Below, one piece after another: positions 52,362 through 61,566 of a stretch of 64,000 nucleotides of DNA. The notes under the pieces were generated by a model, which saw only the letters and a program-made list of their open reading frames with translations, was not told the DNA's origin and ran no database searches. The stretch's first letter is position 1; every line of letters begins with the position of its first letter. Made by a program: the position numbers and the translations under genes. Location of the stretch: the NCBI GenBank assembly GCA_050299855.1, contig JBNKWQ010000030.1, positions 1 to 64,000 of the forward strand. The letters run 5' to 3'. This stretch comes from Hahella sp050299855 (GTDB lineage Bacteria; Pseudomonadota; Gammaproteobacteria; Pseudomonadales; Oleiphilaceae).

Positions 52362-53372
52362 TTAGCCGAGCTCTGAAACGAATTGCTCAAGCTTATCCAC
52401 CATTTTTGGGGAGCCTACGAATAGAGGGCAACGTTGATGCAGGGTATGAGGTTCAATATCCAGAATTCGTTGGCCTGGATTTGCCACCGCCTTACCACCA
52501 GCCTGTTCAATCAAAAACGCCATGGGATTGCACTCATAAAGCAGTCGCAATTTTCCCTTGGGGTAGCGGCTGGAGGTTGGGTACAGATAGATTCCACCTT
52601 TGATAAGGTTGCGATGAAAATCCGACACCAGAGAACCTATATAACGTGACGTATAGGGCCGCTGAGTCGCCTCATCTTCTTCCTGGCAGTATTTGATGTA
52701 CTTTTTCACCCCATCAGGGAAGTGTATATAGTTACCTTCGTTGATGGAGTAAATGGTGCCGTCTTCAGGAATCTGCAAATCGGGATGGGACAAGCAGAAT
52801 ACGCCAATGGTTGGGTCATAAGTGAAACCATTGACGCCATTACCGGTAGAATAAACCAGCATGGTGGAAGAGCCGTATATGATGTACCCCGCGGCAACCT
52901 GTCTATTTCCGGGCTGCAGAAAATCAGCTTCAGTAACATGGCTACCTTCAGGAGATACGCGCCGATATACCGAAAAAATAGTTCCGACAGATACGTTCAC
53001 ATCAATATTTGAGGAGCCGTCCAGGGGATCAATCAGCACGACATATTTGCCTTCGAGATTTTTGGTTTCCTCAAATTTGACAAACTGCTCCTCTTCCTCG
53101 GAGGCAATTCCACAGACCACCCCACGCTGGGCCAAGGCATTTTTAAAGCGTTCGTTGGCATAGACATCAAGCTTCTGTTGTTGCTCGCCCTGTACATTCT
53201 CATCGCCCGCTGAGCCGGTAATATCAGCAAGCCCGGCTTTGTTGATTTCGCGGTGCAAAATCTTGGCAGCCAGCCTGATCGATGAAAATAATGAAGTCAA
53301 TTCACCGCTGGCATCCGGGTATTCCATTTGCCGATCGATGATGAATTCGCCGAGGGTTTTAATAATTTCCAT
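52362..53372 (-). CDS. fbp: Fructose-1,6-bisphosphatase class I
   Basis: This 336-residue protein has the metal-binding motif VLIDPLDGSSNID and a C-terminal active-site region GKLRLLYECNPMAFLIEQAGG. It hydrolyses fructose-1,6-bisphosphate in gluconeogenesis. The length is normal and the protein looks complete. Confidence 0.95.
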   Translation of the reverse strand: MEIIKTLGEFIIDRQMEYPDASGELTSLFSSIRLAAKILHREINKAGLADITGSAGDENVQGEQQQKLDVYANERFKNALAQRGVVCGIASEEEEQFVKFEETKNLEGKYVVLIDPLDGSSNIDVNVSVGTIFSVYRRVSPEGSHVTEADFLQPGNRQVAAGYIIYGSSTMLVYSTGNGVNGFTYDPTIGVFCLSHPDLQIPEDGTIYSINEGNYIHFPDGVKKYIKYCQEEDEATQRPYTSRYIGSLVSDFHRNLIKGGIYLYPTSSRYPKGKLRLLYECNPMAFLIEQAGGKAVANPGQRILDIEPHTLHQRCPLFVGSPKMVDKLEQFVSELG

Positions 53373-53460
53373 GGTGGTCTCTCGTATTCAAAGGTAGGTG
53401 TATCCTTGAGGTATGCCGCCTATTTTTACCAAGCTGGCCCAAGATATAAAGTACTATCTC

Positions 53461-53517
53461 ATGAATGCTTAAAAAAAGCTGGCTCATGAATGCTTAAAAA
53501 AAGCCGGCTCAAGAATG
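53461..53517. repeat. 25-base tandem repeat
   Basis: Two 25-base units (ATGAATGCTTAAAAAAAGC plus YGGCTC) at 53461-53485 and 53486-53510, with a partial third, lie between fbp and the autotransporter gene. Confidence 0.75.
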
Positions 53518-53604
53518 TCGTAAAACCCTGAACCGGTCTTTCAGGGTAAACGCCTATGTAAGGTTGCAAATATAGAAATTAGTCCCTTTGGACTACTGCG
53601 ATTT

Positions 53605-53673
53605 ACCTTCCGGTTTTGTTACATTCCACCTTCCAGATTTGTTACATTTCACCTTCCAGATTTGTTACATTGC
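53605..53673. repeat. 23-base direct repeats upstream of the autotransporter gene
   Basis: Three 23-base units (ACCTTCCAGATTTGTTACAT plus YYC-type ends) occupy 53605-53627, 53628-53650 and 53651-53673. Each contains a GTTACA core. Spacing near two helical turns suggests a cooperative protein-binding site about 100 bases upstream of the gene at 53776. Confidence 0.75.
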
Positions 53674-53775
53674 GTAACCGTAAATTTTGACTGCGAAATT
53701 TAATTCTTCACTTAATTACGGGAACTCCCAAAGAAACCTTCCATTAGCACGGATAACTGACTCAATTATTCAGGG

Positions 53776-55428
53776 ATGGCCAAGTTGTACATTAAATCCT
53801 CTACTCCGCGTTTACCGATCTTAGCTTTGCGTTTGTTAATAAAGTCACTTACTCCACCTTTGACTGTGGCATTTTTGGCTTTAGCTTCAAGTCTGGTGCA
53901 GGCTACCTCCCCCGTGGCGGTCGATGACACTCGTACTGTGCCGGCAAATACCAGCCTGACTATTAATGTAATCGGCAATGATTTTGATGCCGACGGCGAT
54001 GAGCTGGTCGTAACCGGAGTGCTCCAACCGGAGCATGGCAGTGCCACCATTAATACTGACTCAAGTATCCGCTATGTTCCGGATGAGGGCTTTCAGGGGA
54101 CAGATACCTTCTCCTACTTTATCGAGGATGTAGCCCGCCAACCTGCCGTGTCTTCGGCCTCAGTCACCATCAGCGTTACCTCTCCTTCTTCGCTATTGGA
54201 TGAGGAAACCAACTCCGCAGAGGTTGCCGATACGTTAGGTCAGGCCTGTAGTAACCTCCAGGATATTCCAGGCAGCTCGTTAAGTGCCGGACAGCAGGAC
54301 CTTCTGGATAACTGTCTGGAACTCGCTGAGATCGAAATCGAAACCCCGGAACTGCTGGAAGAAGTTACCCGGCAAATCGCCCCGGAAGAAACCACCACCC
54401 AACTGCGGACCTCCACCAATTCAAGCCGCTCGCAAACCAATGCGGTAAAGCAGCGTATCAACCTGGTCCGCGACAATGCAGGCGCACTCTCCTTTAACGG
54501 AAAATCATGGTCCAAGACACTCGCCGGTAACTCCAGCATTACAGGCGGCAGCGCGGGGGATGAACCTAGCCCATGGTCGCGCTTGGGTATCTTCGCATCA
54601 GCCCAACAAGAGAATTCTGAACAGGATCAGACTAAACTGGAAAGCGGTTATGAATACACCGGAAATACTTTAACTTTGGGCTCTGATTACCTGCTCACTA
54701 ACCAATTGATAGTTGGGGGAGCGCTCGGCTGGACCCAGAGCGATACCGACTATAGTGGCGGCAATGGTGGGCTTACCACCGACATATATACCTTTATTGC
54801 CTATGGTACCTATTTCACCGGCAACTTCAGTTTCGACCTGCAAGTCGGTTACGGCGCGATGGATTTTGAATCCAACCGAAATATTCACTACACCACCACC
54901 GAGACTGTCGATCTCACGGCCTCCGGGTTTACCTCAGGAGAACAATGGCTCATCAATGGCGGCATGGATTGGCAGGTGAATCACAATGCCTTCTCATTCA
55001 ACCCGTTTGTCCGCTTCGATTACGTTATCAGCAATATAGATGCCTATGGCGAGAATGGTGCTGATGGCCTGAATATGGAATTGGGTGAGCAGGCCATCGA
55101 CCAACTGATGCTGTCCACCGGCTTCCAAACGACTTACGTTTTCAGCCAGTCTTGGGGCGTGTTGATCCCCCTGGCAAACTTCCGGGTATTAAGCGAAGTC
55201 AATTCTGAAGCCGACCCGGTTATAGGTCGCTTTGCTTTTGACCCGGATCCAGATAACACATTTACCCTAACCACCGACGAAGCTGACAACCTTTACTACC
55301 AATGGGGCGTTGGTGCCTCCGCTGTGTTTAAAGGCGGTCTTTCCATTTTTGCGGAGTATCAGGAGTTGATTGGAAGAGACAACCTGACCTCTAACCAGAT
55401 ACAGGCCGGTTTCAGATACGAGCTTTAA
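53776..55428 (+). CDS. Autotransporter with cadherin-like (Ig-fold) N-terminal domain
   Basis: This 550-residue protein has a signal peptide (about residues 1-40, cleavage after VQA), then an Ig-like domain of the VCBS/cadherin type (DDTRTVPANTSLTINVIGND; GTDTFSYFIED), a helical linker, and a C-terminal autotransporter beta-barrel (about 280-550) ending in phenylalanine-rich strands and GFRYEL. It should be an outer-membrane surface protein. It is followed by a terminator. Confidence 0.85.
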   Translation: MAKLYIKSSTPRLPILALRLLIKSLTPPLTVAFLALASSLVQATSPVAVDDTRTVPANTSLTINVIGNDFDADGDELVVTGVLQPEHGSATINTDSSIRYVPDEGFQGTDTFSYFIEDVARQPAVSSASVTISVTSPSSLLDEETNSAEVADTLGQACSNLQDIPGSSLSAGQQDLLDNCLELAEIEIETPELLEEVTRQIAPEETTTQLRTSTNSSRSQTNAVKQRINLVRDNAGALSFNGKSWSKTLAGNSSITGGSAGDEPSPWSRLGIFASAQQENSEQDQTKLESGYEYTGNTLTLGSDYLLTNQLIVGGALGWTQSDTDYSGGNGGLTTDIYTFIAYGTYFTGNFSFDLQVGYGAMDFESNRNIHYTTTETVDLTASGFTSGEQWLINGGMDWQVNHNAFSFNPFVRFDYVISNIDAYGENGADGLNMELGEQAIDQLMLSTGFQTTYVFSQSWGVLIPLANFRVLSEVNSEADPVIGRFAFDPDPDNTFTLTTDEADNLYYQWGVGASAVFKGGLSIFAEYQELIGRDNLTSNQIQAGFRYEL

Positions 55429-55476
55429 GGAACTGTTGAAGCTCCGTGTTTCTCTAATGCAGAGAACAAATTCGTA

Positions 55477-55512
55477 AGCGCTACAGATTGATCAATTTGT
55501 AGCGTTTTGCTA
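55477..55512 (+). terminator. Terminator after the autotransporter gene
   Basis: AAGCGCTACA and the arm TGTAGCGTTTT pair around a loop that includes GATTGATCAATT. It is about 50 bases after the stop. Confidence 0.7.
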
Positions 55513-55583
55513 CATTCTAGATCTGACTGGTTAATACCTAACCATTAATCTTCTCATCCACGATTTCTCTGAGGAGTCTGATT

Positions 55584-55991
55584 ATGGCTAACCCGATAAG
55601 ATTGGATCAGGAACTGCTTCAAAAAGCAGAGATTGCAGGGAAATTGCAACACCGCACAGTACCTAAACAGATTGAGTACTGGGCCGAAATAGGACGTAAG
55701 GTGGCTGAGCATATCAATATGGAAGATTTACTTGCGGTATCACAGGGACTGAAAACCTTAAAAGTTGAAAGCCGATCTGCTGCCCCACTGGACTTTGATG
55801 CACTGCTAGACACAGTAGCCGCACAGCAGTCCACCGGAGAGACCGCAGCCGGCGTTACCAAGGCCCAGGTACGCTATCAGCGGCATCCACGCTTCACAGG
55901 TTATCTGGAAGCCATCTATGCCGATGGACGCCGGGAAACAGGTATCCTGATTAATGGCCAATTCATCAAGCAGGAGCCACATGCCGCCTGA
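55584..55991 (+). CDS. ParD-like antitoxin of the zeta-type pair
   Basis: This 135-residue protein starts with an RHH-like segment (PIRLDQELLQKAEIAG) and has PKQIEYWAEIGRKV, the pattern of the ParD-like family (PF11903-type) found with zeta toxins. The C-terminal part (about 90-130) is beta-rich. It overlaps the toxin gene by 11 bases. It should neutralise the kinase and repress the operon. Confidence 0.75.
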   Translation: MANPIRLDQELLQKAEIAGKLQHRTVPKQIEYWAEIGRKVAEHINMEDLLAVSQGLKTLKVESRSAAPLDFDALLDTVAAQQSTGETAAGVTKAQVRYQRHPRFTGYLEAIYADGRRETGILINGQFIKQEPHAA

Positions 55992-56550
55992 ACTGATCAT
56001 GCTGGTCGGTGGCAACGGCTCGGGCAAAAGCACTTTTTACCGCCAATTCCTGCAGCCAATGGGAATTCCATTCGTCAATGCAGACCTGATTGCCAGGGAA
56101 ATGTGGCCGGATAGCCCGGAATTACACAGCTATGAAGCTGCACATCTGGCAGAAAGACAGCGTAACCGAATGCTGGAGGAAGGCGTTTCATTCTGCTTTG
56201 AAACGGTATTCTCCCACCCATCCAAGGTCGACTTTATCGCTCAGGCCAAACTCCGCGGTTACCGAATCAAGGCTATCGTTATTCATCTGGAAGAGCCCAA
56301 CCTGAACATCTTGAGAATACTGCAGCGGATTGAAGAAGGCGGGCACGCAGTACCGGAAGACAAAGTACGCCAGCGCATCCCCCGCACACTCATCAATGTC
56401 AAACTGATGGTGCCTTTATGTGATGATTTACTGATATTCGACAACGGCTCCAGTGACCAGCCTTTTCAGCTGCTTGCACGTTGCAGGGATGGCATCTGGA
56501 CGGTACAACATTCCCCATTACCGGTCTGGCTGAGAAAGTTGATCGATTAG
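55981..56550 (+). CDS. Zeta-toxin-like kinase
   Basis: This 189-residue P-loop kinase has Walker A GGNGSGKST near residues 10-18, DLIAREMWP for the substrate loop and SFCFETVFS. Zeta toxins phosphorylate UDP-sugars or other nucleotides. I start it at ATG 55981, with AGGAG 5 bases upstream, rather than the in-frame ATG at 55954. It pairs with the overlapping ParD-like gene. Confidence 0.8.
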   Translation: MPPELIMLVGGNGSGKSTFYRQFLQPMGIPFVNADLIAREMWPDSPELHSYEAAHLAERQRNRMLEEGVSFCFETVFSHPSKVDFIAQAKLRGYRIKAIVIHLEEPNLNILRILQRIEEGGHAVPEDKVRQRIPRTLINVKLMVPLCDDLLIFDNGSSDQPFQLLARCRDGIWTVQHSPLPVWLRKLID

Positions 56551-56592
56551 GTTTTATCTGACAGCCTCAGATGTGGCAGTAGACCGTCGAAA

Positions 56593-57930
56593 TTAACGGG
56601 GTCCTGCCTGAGCGCTGGAACGACCTCTTCTACCGCCACCTCTACCCGACGCAGAGCCTTTCGGAGCATCAAATTTATGGCCACGGGCTATCTCACCTGA
56701 ACGCTGCCCGTCACGATGTCCCGGTTTTTCAGATTTATGCTTCTTAGGCTTTTTCGGTCTGGGTGGACGGGTGTTCAGCTTTGATTCCGGCAGATTGTGT
56801 ACAGGCTCAAAGTCGTCCACCAGTTTGCGGGTCAGTAATTTGCCGATCAGTCTCTCTATATCTGACAACTGCTTGAACTCATCTGCACTCACCAGAGAAA
56901 TCGCCTGCCCGCTGGCTCCGGCGCGGCCTGTACGTCCGATGCGGTGCACATAATCTTCTGGAACATTGGGGAGATCGACGTTCACAACCTGCGGAAGCTG
57001 GTCAATGTCCAGGCCCCGCGCCGCGATATCAGTGGCGACAAGAGCCCGAATGGTACCTGCCTTAAAATCTGCCAGGGCACGGGTACGGGCACCCTGCCCC
57101 TTATTGCCATGGATAGCTGCGGCCGAAATTTTGTTGGTATTAAGAAAGCGTGCCAACCGGTCCGCGCCATGTTTGGTGCGGGAAAATATCAAAATTTGCT
57201 GCCACTTGTGCTCACGAATCAGGTGAGCCAGCAGAGCAGGCTTTTTAGCCTTATCAACCGGACAAATCCACTGTTTAACAGTGGTCGCCGTGGTATTTCT
57301 GGGAGTCACCGAAATTTCTATGGGATCATTAACCAACCCCTTGGCGAGCTGGCGAATCTCGTTTGAAAAGGTGGCAGAGAACATTAGGTTCTGTCGTTTC
57401 TTGGGTAGCAGTGCCAGAATTTTTTTAATGTCGTGAATAAAGCCCATATCGAGCATTCGATCGGCTTCATCCAGCACCAGGATCTCCAGTTGCTGGAATT
57501 TCACGGCATTTTGCTGATAAAGATCCAGTAACCGGCCTGGCGTTGCCACAAGCACATCGACGCCGCGACGCAAGGCCTGCATCTGAGGATTGATACCCAC
57601 ACCACCAAACACGACGGCAGATCGCAGAGGCAAATGCTGCCCGTACACCGAAACGCTCTCTCCTACCTGGGCGGCGAGTTCACGGGTTGGTGTTAGTACC
57701 AGCGCGCGTACATGATTTGACCGGGCCTTTTCACCTTTTGAAAGCAGCTCCAGTAACGGCAAGGTGAATCCTGCAGTTTTGCCGGTACCGGTCTGCGCCG
57801 CCGCCATCACATCTCTGCCTTCGAGAATCGCTGGAATTGCCTGACCCTGAATCGGGGAAGGGGTTTTATAACCCTGGTCGGCAACAGCGCTTAAGATGGA
57901 GGGGGACAAACCTAGTGCAGCAAAACTCAT
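56593..57930 (-). CDS. rhlE: DEAD-box RNA helicase, RhlE type
   Basis: This 445-residue protein has all helicase motifs: AQTGTGKT, PTRELAAQ, DEAD (VLDEADRMLDMGF), SAT and HRIGRTGRAG. It has a basic, Gly/Arg-rich C-terminus (RGGGRRGRSS). It remodels RNA, for example in ribosome assembly or RNA decay. Start and length are normal. Confidence 0.95.
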   Translation of the reverse strand: MSFAALGLSPSILSAVADQGYKTPSPIQGQAIPAILEGRDVMAAAQTGTGKTAGFTLPLLELLSKGEKARSNHVRALVLTPTRELAAQVGESVSVYGQHLPLRSAVVFGGVGINPQMQALRRGVDVLVATPGRLLDLYQQNAVKFQQLEILVLDEADRMLDMGFIHDIKKILALLPKKRQNLMFSATFSNEIRQLAKGLVNDPIEISVTPRNTTATTVKQWICPVDKAKKPALLAHLIREHKWQQILIFSRTKHGADRLARFLNTNKISAAAIHGNKGQGARTRALADFKAGTIRALVATDIAARGLDIDQLPQVVNVDLPNVPEDYVHRIGRTGRAGASGQAISLVSADEFKQLSDIERLIGKLLTRKLVDDFEPVHNLPESKLNTRPPRPKKPKKHKSEKPGHRDGQRSGEIARGHKFDAPKGSASGRGGGRRGRSSAQAGPR

Positions 57931-58061
57931 ATAAAGATGATCTCGTGGTAAAAACTCATGAAAAAGAAGGATAAATCTCTCAGCCTCGTGGCGCTGCGGA
58001 GCTTACAGTATTCGCGGCTTTGGTGCCATCTTTGCCTGCTCGACAGCCTTTTATACCGGTA

Positions 58062-58298
58062 ATGCAAACGCCGGGCACCCTCCCTCAGCGAGGTCCGCTA
58101 TTGATATTGCTTGCTATACTTACAGGTATAGCGTTTATACACATTTTGCCCATAGTCAACTTCAAACTTCGACAGTCCGATAGCGATGCCGACAACAAAC
58201 TAGTCAGCACCAAACAAAACGAGCCGTACGGACCAACTCTCACCATGACATTCAATGTCCGGGAGCTACAGATATATGGAGCCAAAGTCCTCACCTGA
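58062..58298 (+). CDS. Possible small single-helix protein upstream of the channel gene
   Basis: A frame of about 78 residues has one hydrophobic helix (about 12-32) and a polar tail. It overlaps the channel gene start by about 20 bases. No family and no clear ribosome binding site are seen, so it may not be real. Confidence 0.3.
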   Translation: MQTPGTLPQRGPLLILLAILTGIAFIHILPIVNFKLRQSDSDADNKLVSTKQNEPYGPTLTMTFNVRELQIYGAKVLT

Positions 58299-59142
58299 AA
58301 ACTGGCATAGCGCTATATCCGGTATCTATGAGCAAATGGCGCAATATCTGGTTTCCTATCTGCCTCACCTCCTGGGCGCAGTGCTGCTGCTGATTGCCGG
58401 CTGGCTGGCAGGTATGGCCCTGGCCAGAATTACGCTGACCCTACTCTCACTGATCAACCGCCTACTGTTCAGGCTACTGCCGGATTCCCTGACCAAAAAG
58501 CGTATCGAAATAAAGTCCTCCCATTCCAGGATCGCCAGTCGTGTAGTCTTCTGGGTAGTTATGCTGTTCTTTGCAGCCGCAGCGATCAGTGTACTAGGGC
58601 TTGATTTCTTAGCCGACTGGATGCGTGAATTCCTGGGCTATATTCCGCGGTTATTGGCAGGCCTGTTAATTATCCTGGGCGGCTATTTACTCGGAAATGC
58701 ACTCAATGTGATGACCTCTGTCACCGCCGAATCAGCGGGGTTTCAACGGCCTCATCTGGCCGGTTCCACAGTGCAGTTGGCGGTCATGTTTACCGCGCTG
58801 GCAATCGGTATCGAACAACTTGGCATCAACATCCAGTTTATTACCCAATTAATACTGGTCGTTGTCGGTGTACTGGCCGCAGGGCTTTCCCTGGCATTCG
58901 GATTGGGTGCCCGTACGTTGATCGCCAACATTATAGGTGCACAGCAAATCCACAAACATTGCAGCATAAGTGATTATCTAACTATCGGTGGGGTTGAGGG
59001 CATCCTGGTAGAAGTGACTGGCACCATGGTGGTGATTGAAACAGAGCATGGCCGTACGATGATTCCAGCCAAACTCTACCTTGATGAAATCAGCAACGTC
59101 CGCAAAGCAGCCAACACACCGGCTAATAAAGTCCACAAATAA
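58276..59142 (+). CDS. MscS-type mechanosensitive channel family protein
   Basis: This 288-residue protein has five or so hydrophobic helices (about 25-50, 85-115, 120-150, 165-210) and the LLLIAGWLAGMALA and GGYLLGNALNVM segments of conserved transmembrane-helix channel proteins. It ends with a small beta-domain, TIGGVEGILVEVTGTMVVIE, typical of MscS-like proteins. I prefer ATG 58276 over 58255. The MgtE-type genes follow in the same direction. Confidence 0.75.
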   Translation: MEPKSSPENWHSAISGIYEQMAQYLVSYLPHLLGAVLLLIAGWLAGMALARITLTLLSLINRLLFRLLPDSLTKKRIEIKSSHSRIASRVVFWVVMLFFAAAAISVLGLDFLADWMREFLGYIPRLLAGLLIILGGYLLGNALNVMTSVTAESAGFQRPHLAGSTVQLAVMFTALAIGIEQLGINIQFITQLILVVVGVLAAGLSLAFGLGARTLIANIIGAQQIHKHCSISDYLTIGGVEGILVEVTGTMVVIETEHGRTMIPAKLYLDEISNVRKAANTPANKVHK

Positions 59143-59187
59143 TCGAAGGCATGGCTGTATTGTCCCTGTTCAGGTAAAGGCCCAATC

Positions 59188-60081
59188 ATGAAGACACCGG
59201 CATTCACCCTTGCACTCAGGTTTATGGAGACTGAGCCGGAAGCAGCCGCCAGAAGGCTTGAACTGGAAGATCCTGCAAATGTTAGTGCCTTCTTCATGAA
59301 AGTGTCACAACGTGCGCTTATTCCGGTACTCAGAACCATGCTGCCTGCCTACTCCGCACCGGTCATTAACCAGCTCCCGGAAGAATATGTAGGCACTCTG
59401 TTCAGTGAAATGAACCAGGCGGATATCGCCGCCATTCTGAGACATGTGGAACCTTCTGACTGCTCCAGGTTGCTCAAGTTGTTGCCAATCCGTAAGCAGA
59501 CAGCCTGCAACCTGCTTATCAGCTATCCCGACTATACCATTGGCGCCTGGCTGGAAACCGGGCTGTTGGTGTTGAATGAACATATGACGGTGCAGGACGC
59601 CCTCACCCGCCTGAAAAAGAAGACATACACCGAAACCCAGGATATCTACGTCGTTAACCGCAAGCGCCAGGTAAGGGGAAAAATCTCCGTCTACGACCTG
59701 ATACGCGCCGCTCCAGCCCAGCAGGTTAATAATCTTATGCGGGATAGTGGCCCATCTATCAGCGGTCTGACTCATCTGGGAACAGCTTTGTCGTTACCAG
59801 TATGGAACCTGCAGGATTCAGTTGCCGTCGTGAATCGTAAACAGGAGTTCCTTGGCGTTCTACACCATTTTGCCGTCAGGGAAGCACTTTCCCGTACGGA
59901 GCGGCCAAGACCACCATTTCCATCTGTCGCCGGAGATTTAATTTCCGCCTTTACAGGCTCCATGCTGGGCCTGATAGACACTTTCTTCCCTTCAGAATCT
60001 GGCGAGCAGTCATCAGCCACGCCTGGATTCCCCGGTGTAAATACTGCCCCCACTCGCAGCAGCCGGCACCGACCTGAGTAG
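59188..60081 (+). CDS. MgtE N-domain/CBS protein without membrane part
   Basis: This 297-residue protein has an MgtE-type superhelical N domain (about 20-130) and a pair of CBS segments (YVVNRKRQVRGKISVYDL and VAVVNRKQEFLGVLHHFAV). It lacks the five-helix pore. It lies 12 bases before a full MgtE gene. It may sense Mg2+ and regulate or assemble with the neighbour; this is an inference. Confidence 0.7.
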   Translation: MKTPAFTLALRFMETEPEAAARRLELEDPANVSAFFMKVSQRALIPVLRTMLPAYSAPVINQLPEEYVGTLFSEMNQADIAAILRHVEPSDCSRLLKLLPIRKQTACNLLISYPDYTIGAWLETGLLVLNEHMTVQDALTRLKKKTYTETQDIYVVNRKRQVRGKISVYDLIRAAPAQQVNNLMRDSGPSISGLTHLGTALSLPVWNLQDSVAVVNRKQEFLGVLHHFAVREALSRTERPRPPFPSVAGDLISAFTGSMLGLIDTFFPSESGEQSSATPGFPGVNTAPTRSSRHRPE

Positions 60082-60093
60082 GAGATTGCTGAC

Positions 60094-61440
60094 ATGATAG
60101 TTGCCGAACGACATCTCAGCAGCACGACTGAGCAATTAAGCCGTACCTTTCTGACGGAGTACCCCAAGAAAGGTGCCAGGGAACTGGAAACCCTGCCGCC
60201 GGAAGACGCAGCACGTCTGCTACAACAACAACCCGTGTTTGTGGTGAAATCCCTTTGGCAATATTTCCCTGTCGGCACTTCAGACAGTATTTTTGAAGCC
60301 TTTGATACCGATATGGCTTCCAACCTTTTACGTCAACTGGACAGCTACGTGGCAGTCGCATTGCTGAGCCGGCTTTCAAAATCCCACCGCACAGCGGTCT
60401 TGCAGGCACTGGAAACAATTGACGCCAACCTCGCCAGGGAAATCGTCGAACTGCTTCAGTATCCGGAAGAGACAGCGGCCAGGATGATGGACACTTCGGT
60501 GCAAGCCTTTCACGATCATCTCAATGTTCAGGAAGCGCTGCAGCAGCTCAAGCTGCGCTTTGGAAAGAAACCTTCCAGGCCGATAGAGAACCTATATCTG
60601 TTGAATCAGGAACAGGAACTGATTGGCGAAATTGAGGTTTCACGGCTGATACTGGCCGACCCTATGGATCCTCTTCCCGCAATTACCACACCGGTATTAA
60701 CCACGCTGAATGCCCTTGATCACAAAGACCAGGTGTTGGAAAAGTTTGAAGGCTACAAAACCAATGCCATCCCCGTTCTGGATAGCAACCAGCAGTTGAT
60801 CGGTGTGATACGATCTCTAGATATCTACCAGTCCACCAAGGAAGATCTGGTAAGTGACATGCAGTCCATGGTCGGTGCCGGTAAGGAAGAGCAAGCCCTT
60901 TCAAGCAGTTGGGTTGCGGTTAAAAATCGCCAGCCCTGGCTGCAAATAAACCTACTCACCGCGTTTGCCGCTTCTGCCGTAGTAGGATCATTTGAGGGGC
61001 TGATCTCACAGGTAACAGCCTTGGCAATATTACTGCCGGTGGCCGCGGGCCAAGCCGGAAATGCAGGCGCTCAGGCGCTAGCGGTAACCATGCGAGGCCT
61101 CACATTGCGGGAAATTACCACCCGCCACTGGCTACGGGTGATGCTGAAGGAAATGATGGCCGGACTGATTAACGGTGTCGCCATTGCCATTACCTGCGCC
61201 ATCGGCGTTTATTTCTGGAGCCAATCGGTGGGTCTGGCACTGGTTATCGGTCTGGCGATGATCTTATCACTGGTAATTGCCTGCAGCTCTGGCGCCCTGG
61301 TCCCCATCATGCTCAAGAAATTCGGCCTGGACCCGGCGCAATCATCTTCTATTGTATTAACTACAGTGACTGATATTGCAGGATTCATGTCATTTTTAGG
61401 GATAGCTTATCTACTCTACGATATGCTTCCTCATGGGTAG
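60094..61440 (+). CDS. mgtE: MgtE-type magnesium transporter
   Basis: This 448-residue protein has an N domain, CBS domains (ENLYLLNQEQELIGEIEV) and five transmembrane helices, with the pore motif LPVAAGQAGNAGAQALAV, as in MgtE. Full length is normal. It mediates Mg2+ entry and is gated by cytoplasmic Mg2+. Confidence 0.9.
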   Translation: MIVAERHLSSTTEQLSRTFLTEYPKKGARELETLPPEDAARLLQQQPVFVVKSLWQYFPVGTSDSIFEAFDTDMASNLLRQLDSYVAVALLSRLSKSHRTAVLQALETIDANLAREIVELLQYPEETAARMMDTSVQAFHDHLNVQEALQQLKLRFGKKPSRPIENLYLLNQEQELIGEIEVSRLILADPMDPLPAITTPVLTTLNALDHKDQVLEKFEGYKTNAIPVLDSNQQLIGVIRSLDIYQSTKEDLVSDMQSMVGAGKEEQALSSSWVAVKNRQPWLQINLLTAFAASAVVGSFEGLISQVTALAILLPVAAGQAGNAGAQALAVTMRGLTLREITTRHWLRVMLKEMMAGLINGVAIAITCAIGVYFWSQSVGLALVIGLAMILSLVIACSSGALVPIMLKKFGLDPAQSSSIVLTTVTDIAGFMSFLGIAYLLYDMLPHG

Positions 61441-61566
61441 GTACCCTCTGGTAGATACACGATAGATTATCAGCGAAGAAGTTTGATGAACCTGCGAGAC
61501 TGATAGCAGATCAATTTACAATCCGAACACGAATAATCATTCAAGACCGGTAACAAAGGAATCACT

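Noticed and set aside
57000..57366. Plus-strand frames within rhlE
   Set aside because: They are shadows of a complete DEAD-box helicase.
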